Assembly (NCBI RefSeq): GCF_028769735.1
Contig: NC_088171.1
Span: forward strand, 143,055,917 to 143,119,916
Reading direction: 5' to 3'
DNA length: 64,000 nt
From: Zonotrichia leucophrys gambelii
Taxonomy: Eukaryota; Chordata; Aves; Passeriformes; Passerellidae
The translations under genes were made by a program, and so were the position numbers. Positions 12,561 through 24,700 of this stretch are shown here, piece by piece. Each line of letters starts with the position of its first letter. Positions within the stretch are counted from its first letter, which is position 1. The notes beneath the pieces were generated by a model. The model saw only the letters and a program-made list of their open reading frames with translations. It had not been told where the DNA came from and made no database searches.

Positions 12561-15500
12561 TAAATCCTGTGTAAAGACTTCACTTTGTCTCCCACTGTTG
12601 TCATTAGATGTCTATTTCCATGACATTCCTTTTTCTGTCATCCTGGCAGTGACCTGACTGAAGTTAAAGGGGGATTGGACGAGGGGAAATGGTGATAGTT
12701 TTGCAGCTTAGTAGGGACTAGTTTCTTGCTCCCACTCCATCTCTAATTTCAGTGGATAAAATTGTCAGTGTAATGTGCCCTGTCAATTCAACTTGCCTTG
12801 CCACCAGGTCCTCCATGCAGGTGTGGTAGCAATGCCTGTGTTGGTCATGGTCAGCTGCCTGTTGAAAGTAAAGCTGGAGTGGTGCATTTTCTCACTGATC
12901 ACCCCAGTATGTAGGCTCTGCATTCCTTCCACATACATATAATTACATTTTCAGGGCATGACCTTCATTCTGCACTAGGGACATAGCCATGTACTTTGAG
13001 GGCTGCTTTGTAGTAGGCTCACCTTAATTGCTTCCTGTTTGATTTTAACAGACGTTAAAGAGGATAAGAAAATAAACTGAGATGGTGAGTGTTGAAGTGG
13101 TTAAAACAACAGAGCGGTTTCCCTTTTTAAGTGCTGAAATCAGCAGAGCCAATCTTGGTCAAACACCTTAACACTTTATTAATGTGAATAGTTACTTGGG
13201 ATTTCAAGGGATACAAAGTTCAAGGACACAGAAAAGGGAGCAAAGGAAAAGGAGAACTATTTCTCACTTGAAGAATATGCTCAGACAGATTCATAACATT
13301 TGCCAGACATATTAAATAATATTTACATTCAGGACTTGTCTCATGATCAGCCTCTGATGGGCCATAAGGCACTTGCTTGACACAGCTCCAAAATTAGATT
13401 TGATCTTTTCTCCCCTTTTCACCCTCTTAGCACAACTTCAGTCATGACTTCAGTAACAAATCAATGAGCCCTTTGATGTGGAGGAAGAATGTGTTTTTCA
13501 AAAACTTGGGCCTTGCACTTTTTCGATTTTCATAATTCCCGTTAAATACATATTTGCTTGGCTTCTGACCATTAGAGAAGCAGAGCTGCCAGATAGCACC
13601 AGTGCCAGCCACTGAACAGGGACCAAGGGTGCAGGTTGTCTATTGCTTTTGGGTTCAGAGAGGGAAGAATGATTGGGTGTAGGTTTATGTGGGGTAGGGG
13701 CAGGTGGCACTATGCAGGCAGGGTAGATGCCAGAGGTCTGCTCTGCAAAGCCCTGGGTAACCACCCCAACAGTCCTCCATGAGGGAGTTTGGAGAGAAGG
13801 TAAGTGTGTAAATCCTATTTGATGGAGGGCTTTAGGTGTTTGAAGATTTCTTGGGGGGAAAAAAACCCCATTATATTAGAAAAAGAGGACAAAGCAAGGC
13901 TTTTCTCTTAACTTTTTTTGTATCACCCCCCGTAACTGGGTTTATAGAAGTGGTCCGCAGTTGTTTTTTTCCAGCGTGTGATTCAGATATTCACTTATAA
14001 GGAAAACTAATTAAGTGAAATGAAACTGTTAATTGTATCTGAACTGTAAATCAGAACAACTTGCAGCTATGAATAACATAAAAGTTCTGCCTTTTATTAG
14101 GCAGGATATCTAATTTTAAAAATACATTCATTTTATGTGCCTTTTGGTGTGCTTCCTATTTTAGATATTGCTTCAGAACAGAAGCAAGATGTTGTTGAAG
14201 AATTTATAACTGCAACCCCATCCTCCAAAATAAACCAGGAGGTGTAGATCCATCCACAAAAACTGAAAAATATGTCACCTTTGAGTTCCAGTTTCATGTG
14301 TTAGCAAAGCCCCCGGCTTCTTTCTGTTAAATGAGGCTAGAACACAATGATTAATGAACCTATTCTTATTTGTCAGCTTCTTATATCATTTGGAGAACAG
14401 TTTTGGGGTTTTTCTTCTATCTGCAGAAGGTCCTTAGTATTTTGATGAATAGGATACTTGCAGTTATTTAATTTCTTACTCTTACTTTTAATTGAGCATC
14501 ATCTTGCCACTGTCCTCTGGAAAACAAACCATGAACGTGATCTCAAATTGCCACTCTAAAAAAATACAGTTTTGTGGGGTGTCACTTCATAATTATGGCA
14601 TTTCTTACTTTGTTGTAGGATTGCAAAGCACCTGAATAATGCAATTAAAAAAAAAAAAAAAAAAAGAACCGGTGGGTTAAGAAACCTCTTCTGGTCATTA
14701 AATTGCTGCTGGAATAAAGAGGAATGTGGCTTCCTCTTTCCAACTCCTCACCAGAGATTAGCACATTCAGAAGACACAGACATCTCACAGGAGCTTCTGG
14801 GCTGGATTCAGTTAGCAGTACACTGTATCTGGATAGGAAGGTGTTGGGGTTTGCTGCTGTTTAGGAGCAGTAGGGAAGATAAGCTTACCAAAGCAGCATC
14901 TGAGCCTTGAAATGAAATGTGGAGTTTACAGCTGTTATGTGCCAAACAGCTGTACTGAAGCTCTACTTGAAATACTTGAAAGGAACATTTTTAACTTCAC
15001 TTCTCTGCTCCTTTACTTTTGCAGGACACCTGAAGCTACTTCTCTTCCAGAAGAACTTTAGGCAAAATGTGGCATCCAAGAAAATTGGAAACAAACCATC
15101 TGGTGAAAATAAAATTTCCTTTATCATTTACCCATACTGATTTAATTTAATTAAATACCAACTTTGAGGATTCCATCTTAATTTTTATTCTTGTGCTTAA
15201 ATTTTGTCTTTGCAGCCAAGTCTTCATGTGAATGGCTTCAAAGTTTCAATACAGAATATGCTAGGGGAGAACAGGGATGTATAAAAGAACCCATGTTGCA
15301 TGATTCAGCTCCCACTGGAATCTGTAGAAATTCCACGTTTCTTCCAGAGAAACAGATTTGCGCCAGTGTAGGATGCTCTTGAAAATTTTATCACTACCTA
15401 TAAAGAAATCACTTTACTTGTCCCTACGTAAGCACTCTTGCTCATGAAGCACTTTGCAGCCCTTGCAGGCAGTTGAGAGATGGCAAACATTTCATCAGAG

Positions 15501-16241
15501 TTGCATGAAAGGGAGAATTTCAGGTAAGTGGACTAGAATAATGTTAAACTGGAAACAAGCCAGGTCACTGTAGCTGAAATCTGAATTTATTCAAAACAGA
15601 AGGTGGAGGTGGTTGTTTCATCTACAGAAATGAACCAACTTCTAACATGGTGGATTGTTTTGTTTTGTTTTATTGATTTGTGTTAGAATCATCTGCCAAG
15701 AAATTAACAGAAAAATAAAACTGAATTATAAGTGATCTTAACACAGGCAGGTGGCTTGGGAGAGATTCAGGATTTACTTCCCAGCTTAAAAGTTTGCTGT
15801 TCCTTCATATTAAAAGGACATTTATGGGAGCTTCTGAAAAAAGGCTCTGCTGAGACTGAGAACTAAGCCCTGGTTTCCCCTTGTCGTTGTTTTCACGCAG
15901 ATGAGACCTAAACTTGACTAGAAAAAGTGAAATCAAGAAATCAGATAGATAAGCTGCAGAAACCAGATATCATTTCCAGTACAAAACATTTGATGTTCAG
16001 CAAGTTTTACCTACCTTCATATCATTTACTCATCTCAGGCATAGCTGTAAATGTCAGTGGGGACAGGCTGTAAAAAAAATGTTATCCAAGATTCAGAGTA
16101 GCTGCTAGAAAGTCAAAGGGGAATTTTTTTTCCCTAATTTAACCAATAATCTTCTACATGGATCTTGAGTGTAGGGAAGGTGCAAGAATTCGGAGCACCT
16201 TGCTTATAGCAGTGGACTCAGCCGTGCAGGCAATTCCCTTT
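12561..16241. other. Intergenic DNA between MYC and a CR1 fragment
   Basis: No gene is supported. The stretch has a 19-base A-run at 14647-14665 and AT-rich single-copy sequence around 13960-14500. The short open frames at 13498, 14919 and 15191 have no recognisable features. Confidence 0.5.
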
Positions 16242-16985
16242 ATAGAACCATAGAATTGTTTAGGTTGGAAAAGTCTTTCAGATCATTGAGTCCAACCACT
16301 AGCCCAGCCCTGCCAAGTCCACCAGCAATCCATATCCACAAGTGCCACACCTACACATCCTTTAAATCCTTCCAGGGATGGTAGCTCAGCTGTCTGTCAA
16401 CCAAGCCCCAGGTCCTGTTCCCCTGGGCAGAAAATACTGGCCCCAATACTGGGCCCTGGGGAGCACCACTTGTAACATTTAACTCCACTCACCACCACTC
16501 TAATCCAGCCAGATTTTTACCCAGTGCACATGTCTAAGCTACAAATGCCCAGTTTCTCCAGGAGAATGCTGTGGAAGATGCAGTGGCAAAGGCTTTGCTA
16601 ATGTCTAGGCAGACATCACAGCCTTTCCTGCATCCACTAAGTGGGTCACCTTGTCATAGAAGGAGATCAGGTTGGTCAAGCAGGACCTGCCTTTCATAAA
16701 TCCTTCCTGGCTGGGCCTGATCCTCTGGTTGTCCTGTACGTGTCAGGTGATGTCACTCAAGATGATCTCTCCATAGTCTTCTCTGGCACTGGGGTCACAC
16801 TGAGGGCATATAGTTCCCCAGATCCTCCTGCCATCCCTTCCTGCAGATATGCCTCATCAAAGATTTGCAGTCACTGTGCTTCCAAGGGGGGAGCTGGCTT
16901 GGGTGGGACCCTGGCCAGGCAGTGGCAATATCACCCTCAATTGGTTTGTACTATAATACAGGCATTTTTTCAAGTCATTTCAAGC
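16242..16985 (-). mobile_element. CR1 LINE fragment with part of the reverse-transcriptase region
   Basis: The start, TAGAACCATAGAATTGTTTAGGTTGG, is the reverse complement of a CR1 3' end. From about 16590 the + strand shows antisense of the C-terminal CR1 ORF2: 'tgggtcaccttgtcatagaag' near 16640, 'agcaggacctgcctttcataaa' near 16679 and 'gttgtcctgtacgtg' near 16728. The copy is minus-strand, 5'-truncated and disrupted. The open frame reading the + strand at 16641-17036 is antisense to the element and is not a gene. The right boundary is approximate. Confidence 0.92.
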
Positions 16986-17853
16986 CCAAGCAGCTTGTCT
17001 TCAAGTGTGTCCAGACTCCACCTTCCTAGCAAATGAGATTAATTTTTTCTGATAATAATGAGTATGACCTTTGGTGCTGAATAATAATACATAAGAGAAA
17101 GCATTATTGGCCACTTGCCAAAACTATTTAATATTTGTAGTTACTGAGCAAACCTTGCTTCAAGTTGCCACCAATGCATGGGAGCCCAAGCTACAATGCA
17201 TTTCTCCATGGTTGTGCTTGAAACCATGAGACACAAGGGAGAAATCACTGGCTGAGAGTGAACCCCACAGCTCAGGCTGGCTGAAGGATCTTATTCCCAC
17301 AAGCCCTGTTTCCAGCTTCCAGCTTGACACAGGAATTGTGGAGCTATTCTTTTTTCTAGACAAGTCTGGGAGAGAACATCTAGTTCCTGACATTATGTGT
17401 TATGGAGATTACATTTTATTGCTAAATTCACCCTTCACATATGTCTGTCTGTGAATCTTGCCATGGCTACTTTTCTGTTGAGTACATTTCCATTTAAGGC
17501 AAAATCTTTCTTGTCACCATGTGTAATTTCCATTCCATGTCCCAATTACATGGAATTATGTTTTCCAGATAGGATCAGAAAGAAAAAAAAGTAGAAATAA
17601 GGATTAGATGCAATAACTGAAGAGATTTGAAAATAAAAACTGCAAAAAATTAAGCAATCTGACTGGGTCATAAAGAGTTCCAATCAGAGAAATTAACACT
17701 GCTTGGAACTAATGAGCTTCATCAGCTTCCTTCATGCTAATTTATCCATGAAGAAAGAGGGGAAAAAATTTACAGGGATTGTGTTCTATATACAGCAACT
17801 ACGCGGGCAAACACCCCAAAGTTCTACGGGCTGAATTTTGAGTGTTCATGATC
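16986..17853. other. Intergenic DNA, no gene seen
   Basis: AT-rich unique sequence lies between a CR1 fragment and a 15-bp minisatellite. Nothing coding is recognisable. Confidence 0.45.
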
Positions 17854-17958
17854 AAATACACAGCCCCCAAATACACAGCCCCAAAATACAGAGCCCCAAA
17901 ATACATAGCCCCAAAACACATAGCGCCAAAATACATAGCCCCAAAACACACACCCCAC
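17854..17958. repeat. 15-bp minisatellite, 7 copies
   Basis: Seven consecutive 15-bp units, consensus AAATACAYAGCCCCA, tile the interval exactly. Units 1-6 differ by one to three bases and the last is more degenerate. Because 15 is a multiple of 3, the array reads open on both strands as a five-residue repeat, which explains the overlapping 177-residue minus-strand and 121-residue plus-strand open frames. I do not regard these as genes. Confidence 0.95.
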
Positions 17959-20900
17959 TACCCCAGCCACGTCCCCCTGGCTCCCTCGGGACATCCCCTG
18001 CATCTCCGGGCTCGCAGTTGCACAGCAGCGCTCCCGTTTCCCGGCACATTTTTCTTCCCGGCACCACACGTGTGCAAGGGGCTGCTCACAGGGGTGCAGC
18101 TGCCAGAGCCAGAGCTTCTTTTCACTCCTTTTTCTCCCATTAATCTGCTCCGTGACGACAGCAGAACCAAACAAAGCCTCTCGGTGCAGGTAGTTCCTGT
18201 GATCTAGTGCCCGGCTGAGTGTCTGACAAAGCCTTTTTTGGCCTGGGACCAAGGCCCTGCTGTGCTGTGGATGAGTTAGGGGAGAGGGATCAGCGCTGCA
18301 ACCCTGTGGATACAGCAAATGTGAGCTAAAGGTTCGTGTGCTTCCCTCCCTGGGCACGGAAACATCCCCGCCCTCCCTCTCCTGAATAATAGTGTGTCTG
18401 CAATACCAGGTGGGGTCCTACCCCACATCATTTAGGTTTCAAATTTATTCAGTCTTGTTTTATGTAGTTCATTTAGGTTTATCCAGTGTGATAAACTGCC
18501 AGGGCTTTTTCCTAGAACTATTTATATTCTCATTTGACTGCACTACAATAGCTCCTTAAGTAATTTTGATTTATTCACGTGTGTCCCAGCAAAGAAAACC
18601 TGCTCTGTTACAACTGCTATCAGGGCAAGGCTTTCCAACAAGAGCTCTTCAGAGAAGCTGATGTTTAAGGATCTAAAAATATGGTGAGGATGCTGGATCA
18701 GACAGCAAAGTTTCTGTCAGGGTTGTCCCACTATTCTACACTTTGCTAATTTACTTTTAGGCTACATTTTGAAATCATGAATAGATTAATAAACTGAATC
18801 TATATTAAAAGGATGCAACAAAATATATAGAGAGCATTTTGCTATAAACCATGTTCCACGAACATAAAAAATCCCGGGGAACCAAATGTGATCCATTAGT
18901 TTCTGAGGAACTTGAACAAAGATGCTTCTGGACTGGGATGGCTTTTCTACGGTGAACAGCATCACTGTAGAACCATTGCAACAGACCTTTTAAATATCAG
19001 AGTGTTTATAGTGTGTAAGTGTGATGGAGAGGAGAGAAAAAGAGAGTTTTGGTTTGGTGGTTTGTTTTTATTTTTTTTTGCTTTTATCAACCAAGTATTT
19101 TTCATAGGGATTTTACCAAAAAATTCCATCAGCCTCTAATAGTTCACCATGTACTGGCTGCAGACACTGAGATTCACAATGGATTGAGAGAAGAAAAGCT
19201 GTATTATTTTGATAAATTGTGCTGTTTTATAATATTAATTTGATCTGAAAAATTCCTCTCATCTGGGCTAAAGCAGATTTTTCTTTGGGCACACATAAAA
19301 TCTTATTATGTGTTCCCATTATCGTTCATCATTATGGTAAAGAGTAAGATAATACTGTATTGTGCCTAGAGTTGAACACTTTAAGGGAATAAAAAGGCTA
19401 TATGAATATCTTATGAAGTGATTGCAAAATAAAATTGACATCAAAGTGATTCGACTATGTAACATATTATTCCCTCCCTGTAAAATTGGATTCCCGCTGA
19501 AAATCACTTTTCTTTTTTTGCATTTGTGAAAGAAAAAAACATAGGCCTCTTGCCCTTATGGAACAATACAGCATTTTCCCATGTCTACAAGGGCAAAAGT
19601 ATGCATCTTTATGTGTACTTTTATTTGAAATTTATTAATTTTTGGTGCTTAATTAAAATAAATCCAACCATTCCCCATTCATTTCAGTGAGCTGTCCTAA
19701 AACTGAGACCTGATTGTGGAAGCCGAAACAGTCAACACATACTGCAAAAGCATTAAGGCAGCTCCAGGGGCCAAAATAATCACCAGATATTAATGCCCTG
19801 CTTAGCAGCTGGAGCAAAATATCTGGAAGGGAGGTGGCTGCCCCAGAGGTCTGTGCAGATGCTCTGTGTGACTTGGCTGTGGAGGCTGCCCCATCCTCCA
19901 ACTCTGTTTCAAGCTCCTTTTTCTTGACACTGGTAGCCAACTTCCCATGCATGTCATGCATTCATATTTGGTAATGCTGCTTTCAGAAGATTTCAAGCTC
20001 AGCTGATGTTTCCATGAGTTTCCTCTGTAAATGTCCCTGCTGGTGGCCCTTGGGGACCTTGCTTGCAGGAGCAGTAAATCCCACCGAAGAGTGCCGGCCC
20101 CCGGCAAGTCACAGTGTGTCCACACAACACCAAGTACTGACCTGGTATGAGCATACTTTGCCTGTTCAAATCTGTTTTAAAAACTGTGAATGATAAAATT
20201 CCTGCCACAATTTATGAGAAATTCAGTGTCCTACCACAGTTGCCCTAAAGTCCTCATGAATACCCCACAGTTTGCAGATCAGTGATGGCATTGATATGAA
20301 TTGTTTTAATCCTCCTGGATGCTCCAGCCATGCATGGTTTCAATTTTGTGACTATGAGGCCACTGTAACTTATTTATTCCCTAATATAGTTGGCTCTGTG
20401 TCAATCAGCTTTCAGCTGATACCTTCCTTTGTCTTGGTATGCATTGGGAGCAACATTCTGGCCTCTTCATGAAGCACCACACAAACCATGAAACACTTAC
20501 TGACTCCGGCAGGGACATGATTACAACCTTAGTTTTGCAATCTTTCTTTAATCTTCTTTTAATTAATTTAATTCTGATATCATTATCTAGATTGCCCCAT
20601 TCATTCAGCATCACAGCATCTAGATCTTCATTCTCACTGGCAGGCTTTGGTAACTTTGCAAATGGGGCAGCTCTATCTCCCATTTCTACCTTTTGATCTT
20701 TACCAACAACCTTCCTTTAATGTCTGCTGAGCTCAGCCTTTTATCAGGAGGAGCACTCCACCCTCCCTGGTAGAGGGGCACTGCTCTGATCAACCGTAGG
20801 CATGCAGAGCTGAATTTCCACCCTCTGCCTCTCCAGCTGATCCTGCTGGCCCATCTTGGCTCTCCAGCCAGTTTTAAAACCAGTTCAACCAAATCAAATT

Positions 20901-21518
20901 TAAAACTGAAGGGTAGACAGGATTTAATAAAGTTTTACAGCCCATTCAAATTTAATGAGTTTCAGGACCTGTGTCATCTCTGGCTGGGGATTTCTTCTGG
21001 TAACTTCCTTGGATGGACAAACATTGTAACATGGAGCTTGCAGCAGGCACTGTAGGTTAGGACATATATAATCCATACTCGTTTTATTGTTCCATTTACT
21101 TAGGTTTATGAAAAGAGCTCAGCTGTTGCCTTTTTTTTTTTTTTTTTGCTTAGTGTCATGAAAACACCGTGCCATTTGTACAGTTAAATGGAAAGGTCCA
21201 AACTATTCCATGTTTCTATGGCTCAGTAGAAAAGCTGTCCCCTCTTCTGCTTGGCCTTGGTGTGACTGTGGCTCAGCTGGTGTGTAGCAGGGACACAGTG
21301 AAAAGGACAGACACTGCAGCCAGGTCAGAGCAAGAGAAACCCAGGGGTCAGGATGCAGACTGGCGTGACTTGTACCAAGATCCCAAATCCATCTCATATA
21401 ATTGGGATAAAAATCCTTATTCTGGTCTAATCACATTCTAAATTGAAATAAATTATATTAGCACACCTCTGCCCATACTGTGTGGCTGTAACTCACTAAT
21501 TTTTTTTTAATTGTATAA
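17959..21518. other. Intergenic DNA, no gene seen
   Basis: Mixed composition, AT-rich from 18400 to 19660, with no convincing exon. A 17-base T-run sits near 21131-21147. The open frames at 19653-20208 (minus) and 20405-20696 overlap each other on opposite strands and lack family features. Confidence 0.45.
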
Positions 21519-21725
21519 AGCCTGGTCCACCTGTCAGCTCAAGCAGGGTCATCTGGTGCAGACAGCCCAGGACCATGACCTTTTATCTGTGATCGTGGCT
21601 TCTGAATATCTTCAAGGATGGAGATTCCACATAACCTCCCTGAGCAACCTGTGCCAGTGGTCAATGATCAACATCCTCATCATGACAGATTCTCTCCGTG
21701 GTGTGTCTTGGTGTTACACAAAATT
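21519..21725 (-). mobile_element. CR1 LINE internal 3'-UTR fragment
   Basis: The + strand carries degenerate reverse-complement CR1 phrases: 'gcagacagcccaggaccatg' near 21557, 'gaatatcttcaaggatggaga' near 21604 and 'cataacctccctgagcaacctgt' near 21630. The fragment lacks the element's extreme 3' end and is heavily mutated. Confidence 0.75.
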
Positions 21726-24700
21726 TAGCATGGAGTATGTAAACTTTCAGAGATGCTGAGCAGATCCAATAGCTGGGATTGCTCATTACTTTAAAAGATC
21801 AGGCAAAAAAGTGCTGTGGTTTTCCTGTTCTGGAGCAGTAACAATTTCTGGATGAAAAGACAGCAGAGAAAGGATAAATCTGGGGTACAAACAGATACAA
21901 GTGCACTGCCTGCCCTCTGCCATTTTTTTCTGAGTAACTCTAAACTCTGATGCACTCTGGCTTTCAGGCAAGGCACATTTTCAGAAGCTCTCAGATGTCA
22001 GTGGTTGCAAAGCTCAGCTGAAAACTGAGCACAAATGGAAAATCCTGTCCTTTGGTCTCTCCTGGCATGTCAACTATTTACTCTGACTTATTTAAAACTT
22101 ACCTGCTCTGCCCTCATTTTCTCATTTCCAGTCACTTGTACCAATCAGCATTATTTGGCTGAAAGACAAACTATTCAAACAATGTGTTGCTTCCCTGTCA
22201 CGAGCTAATAAAAATAAAAAATCATCCCTGAATCCTGAGTGCAGACAACAGACACTGGCAGGAAGGCAAGTATCAGCACACAGCCCTGTGTGGTGCTGGT
22301 TTTCTGGGGTGACAGTCTGTTTACTTTGATGCTTTCCATACAACCCATGCTTTCCCTATCCATCACTGCCAAGGTGAAGCTGCCCAGCACAACAGCAAAA
22401 GGAGCTGCTCTGCCTAGCAGTGGAAAGGTCTTTTCCCAGCACCTACTACAGTTTGCTTTGATGGGTGGTTAAAGATAGTGTGTTGATTTTAATGAAGACT
22501 GATAGTCAACATGAATATGCTGCCTGCCTTGCTTCTCTGCTGGATGCCCAGCAGAGAGCCTGGCGAACCTTAAACAGTGGGATCACCTGTTGATTTGGGG
22601 ATTAAAAGACATCTGTGGAAGGCTGTGCTGAAAAAATGTGCTCAGAGCTTCTGCTGAAGGGGCTAATTCATAGTTTAGTCAAGTAGCTTTATAACCATGT
22701 CTATCACGAAAATTTGTTATCAGCATATTGTTTGAATTACAGATCAATGCACACTGATTTTGGCAAATCTAATTAGATTTGATGAGGAAGAACATGGGTG
22801 TATTTTCTAAGGCTCTGCAATTCCCATCTTCCGATGTGTAATTTCATTTTGAATTTGTTTAAGAGCAATTAAAAGCTGTGAATGGTGATACTGTGGAGAT
22901 GCCAGCCATGGTTATCCATTAATCCACTCTCTTAACCAAGGCCATCTGTCACCCACACTCACAACAAGAGACTGGGAGTCAGAACTCCAGTGCCTCCCAT
23001 TTACACCAGTCAGAGTCAATGTGTGCTCTCTTTATGGCCACAGGCAAGGTATTTTACATATCTGCACCTCAGTTTACATATCTGTGAACTTGGATATAGC
23101 ATATATATACATCTTAAGGGCATTTTAAGACTTCATTGATCACTACTACTCAGCTGTTTCCATTTCTTCTGCTTCCATGGCACAACACAACATTGATTAT
23201 CATAATGTGAGATACGGCAGGGGCACAGCCTGATGCTTATCTATCTTTGTGAGTACTGTGGCTGGGCTGCAGTTGCTGAAATCTCTTCTTGGTACGGCAA
23301 GGATACCAGCAATATAGGTGTTCATCATGATGTCAGGGCTGAAATGGGACATTCTCCAGGCCTACACTGGTGAGCAGCTTATGCTCACCACAGATACTTC
23401 TGCCTCCCTGTAGGTCTTTTCTCCAGTACTGGTGGAGTTTCTTTAGTGGATGTTAACCAGTTTGCCTACCTTCATATCCTGTGCCTTGTAGCATAAGAGC
23501 AGCAGCATCATGACTGTGAAATGGACTTAAAATCCCAGGGCAGAGTCCTGCTGTGGTGCACATCTTTATCTCTGACATAGGAGCTGGAAAGAAAGGGGCC
23601 AGGACAGGCCAAGGGCTCAGGGTGCAGTCACTCTCCAGGCAGCAGAGAGATGCAAAGGAAGGTGTTGGACCAGATCTCCCACTTAGGGCGGTGCTGGGTC
23701 TTTGTATGAAACATGGGCAGGGGTGCCACTGTCACCAGTGTGCTAATGAGAGCACAACTCTCCCAGCTGCCTCTGAGGAAGATCCCATATGTGCAGCCAC
23801 AAACCAGCTTGTCCAAGCCCCCAGAGGATCAGCCCCAGTGCCTGCCCCACGGCTGTGCCCACGCAGGCACTGTGGGAAAGTAGAATTTTACACATGACTG
23901 CATAAATAGCAACTGCTCTTGAAAGGAGGCAGAGGAGGACACCAGGTCCAGCACAGGTTTCACACACCATCGCCCACTTCCCTCCTGTTGCTGGAGGAGC
24001 ACTGTGCATTGCCCAGAGCTCAGGATGTGGCTTGGATGTGTCAACAGGCCTGTCATGACAGTCCATGGGCTGCCAATGTCACTCTCCCTTGAAAATTGTT
24101 CACATGAATGCTGTATATTTGTTATAGATGAAGAGATTAGTGTAAAGGCTAAAAAAGGAAAGTAAACAGAAAGGGAAGGACCCTGGGGATACCGCAGTGG
24201 TGTCTGCCAGCTTGGCTGGTCCAACCTGTTTATAATGCCTAACACAATCACAGGTGCCAAAGAGTAACCGACAAGTTAAACAGTTTTCTCTTTGAGATTT
24301 AGCAACAGGATCTCTGTGTGAGGAAAGCAGAGATCTTGCTGTTTTCCCTGGAGCTGGATCCTTCAGAAACAGAGAAGCAGTCACCCCGCTCTCCTCTGGA
24401 GACTGGTGGCATTTCACCTGCTCTGTGTATCCTCTGCTGCTGTTGAGACAGCAGTTCTGTGTGGGCTCAGGGCTCCCTGTGACCAGACCTAAGGCCCTTA
24501 TCCCTCATCCAAGGGTATCTCCATGTCCATGGCTTTCTATCCCTGCTGACAGCACCACTTACCACTTCCTCTCCCAGGCACGTGACTTCCCTTGTGATCT
24601 TTCACCCTTCAGACAAAACAAACTCCTTCTCCCCAAGGATTCAGTCAATGCCTTTCTCAGGATCTTCCTGGGAAATTTGGCTGGGACCTGAATGGTGCTG

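Noticed and set aside
16641..17036. 131-residue plus-strand open frame
   Set aside because: It is antisense to a CR1 reverse-transcriptase remnant.
17824..18357. 177-residue minus-strand open frame
   Set aside because: Its tail is the 15-bp minisatellite translated as a five-residue repeat, and the rest matches nothing known.
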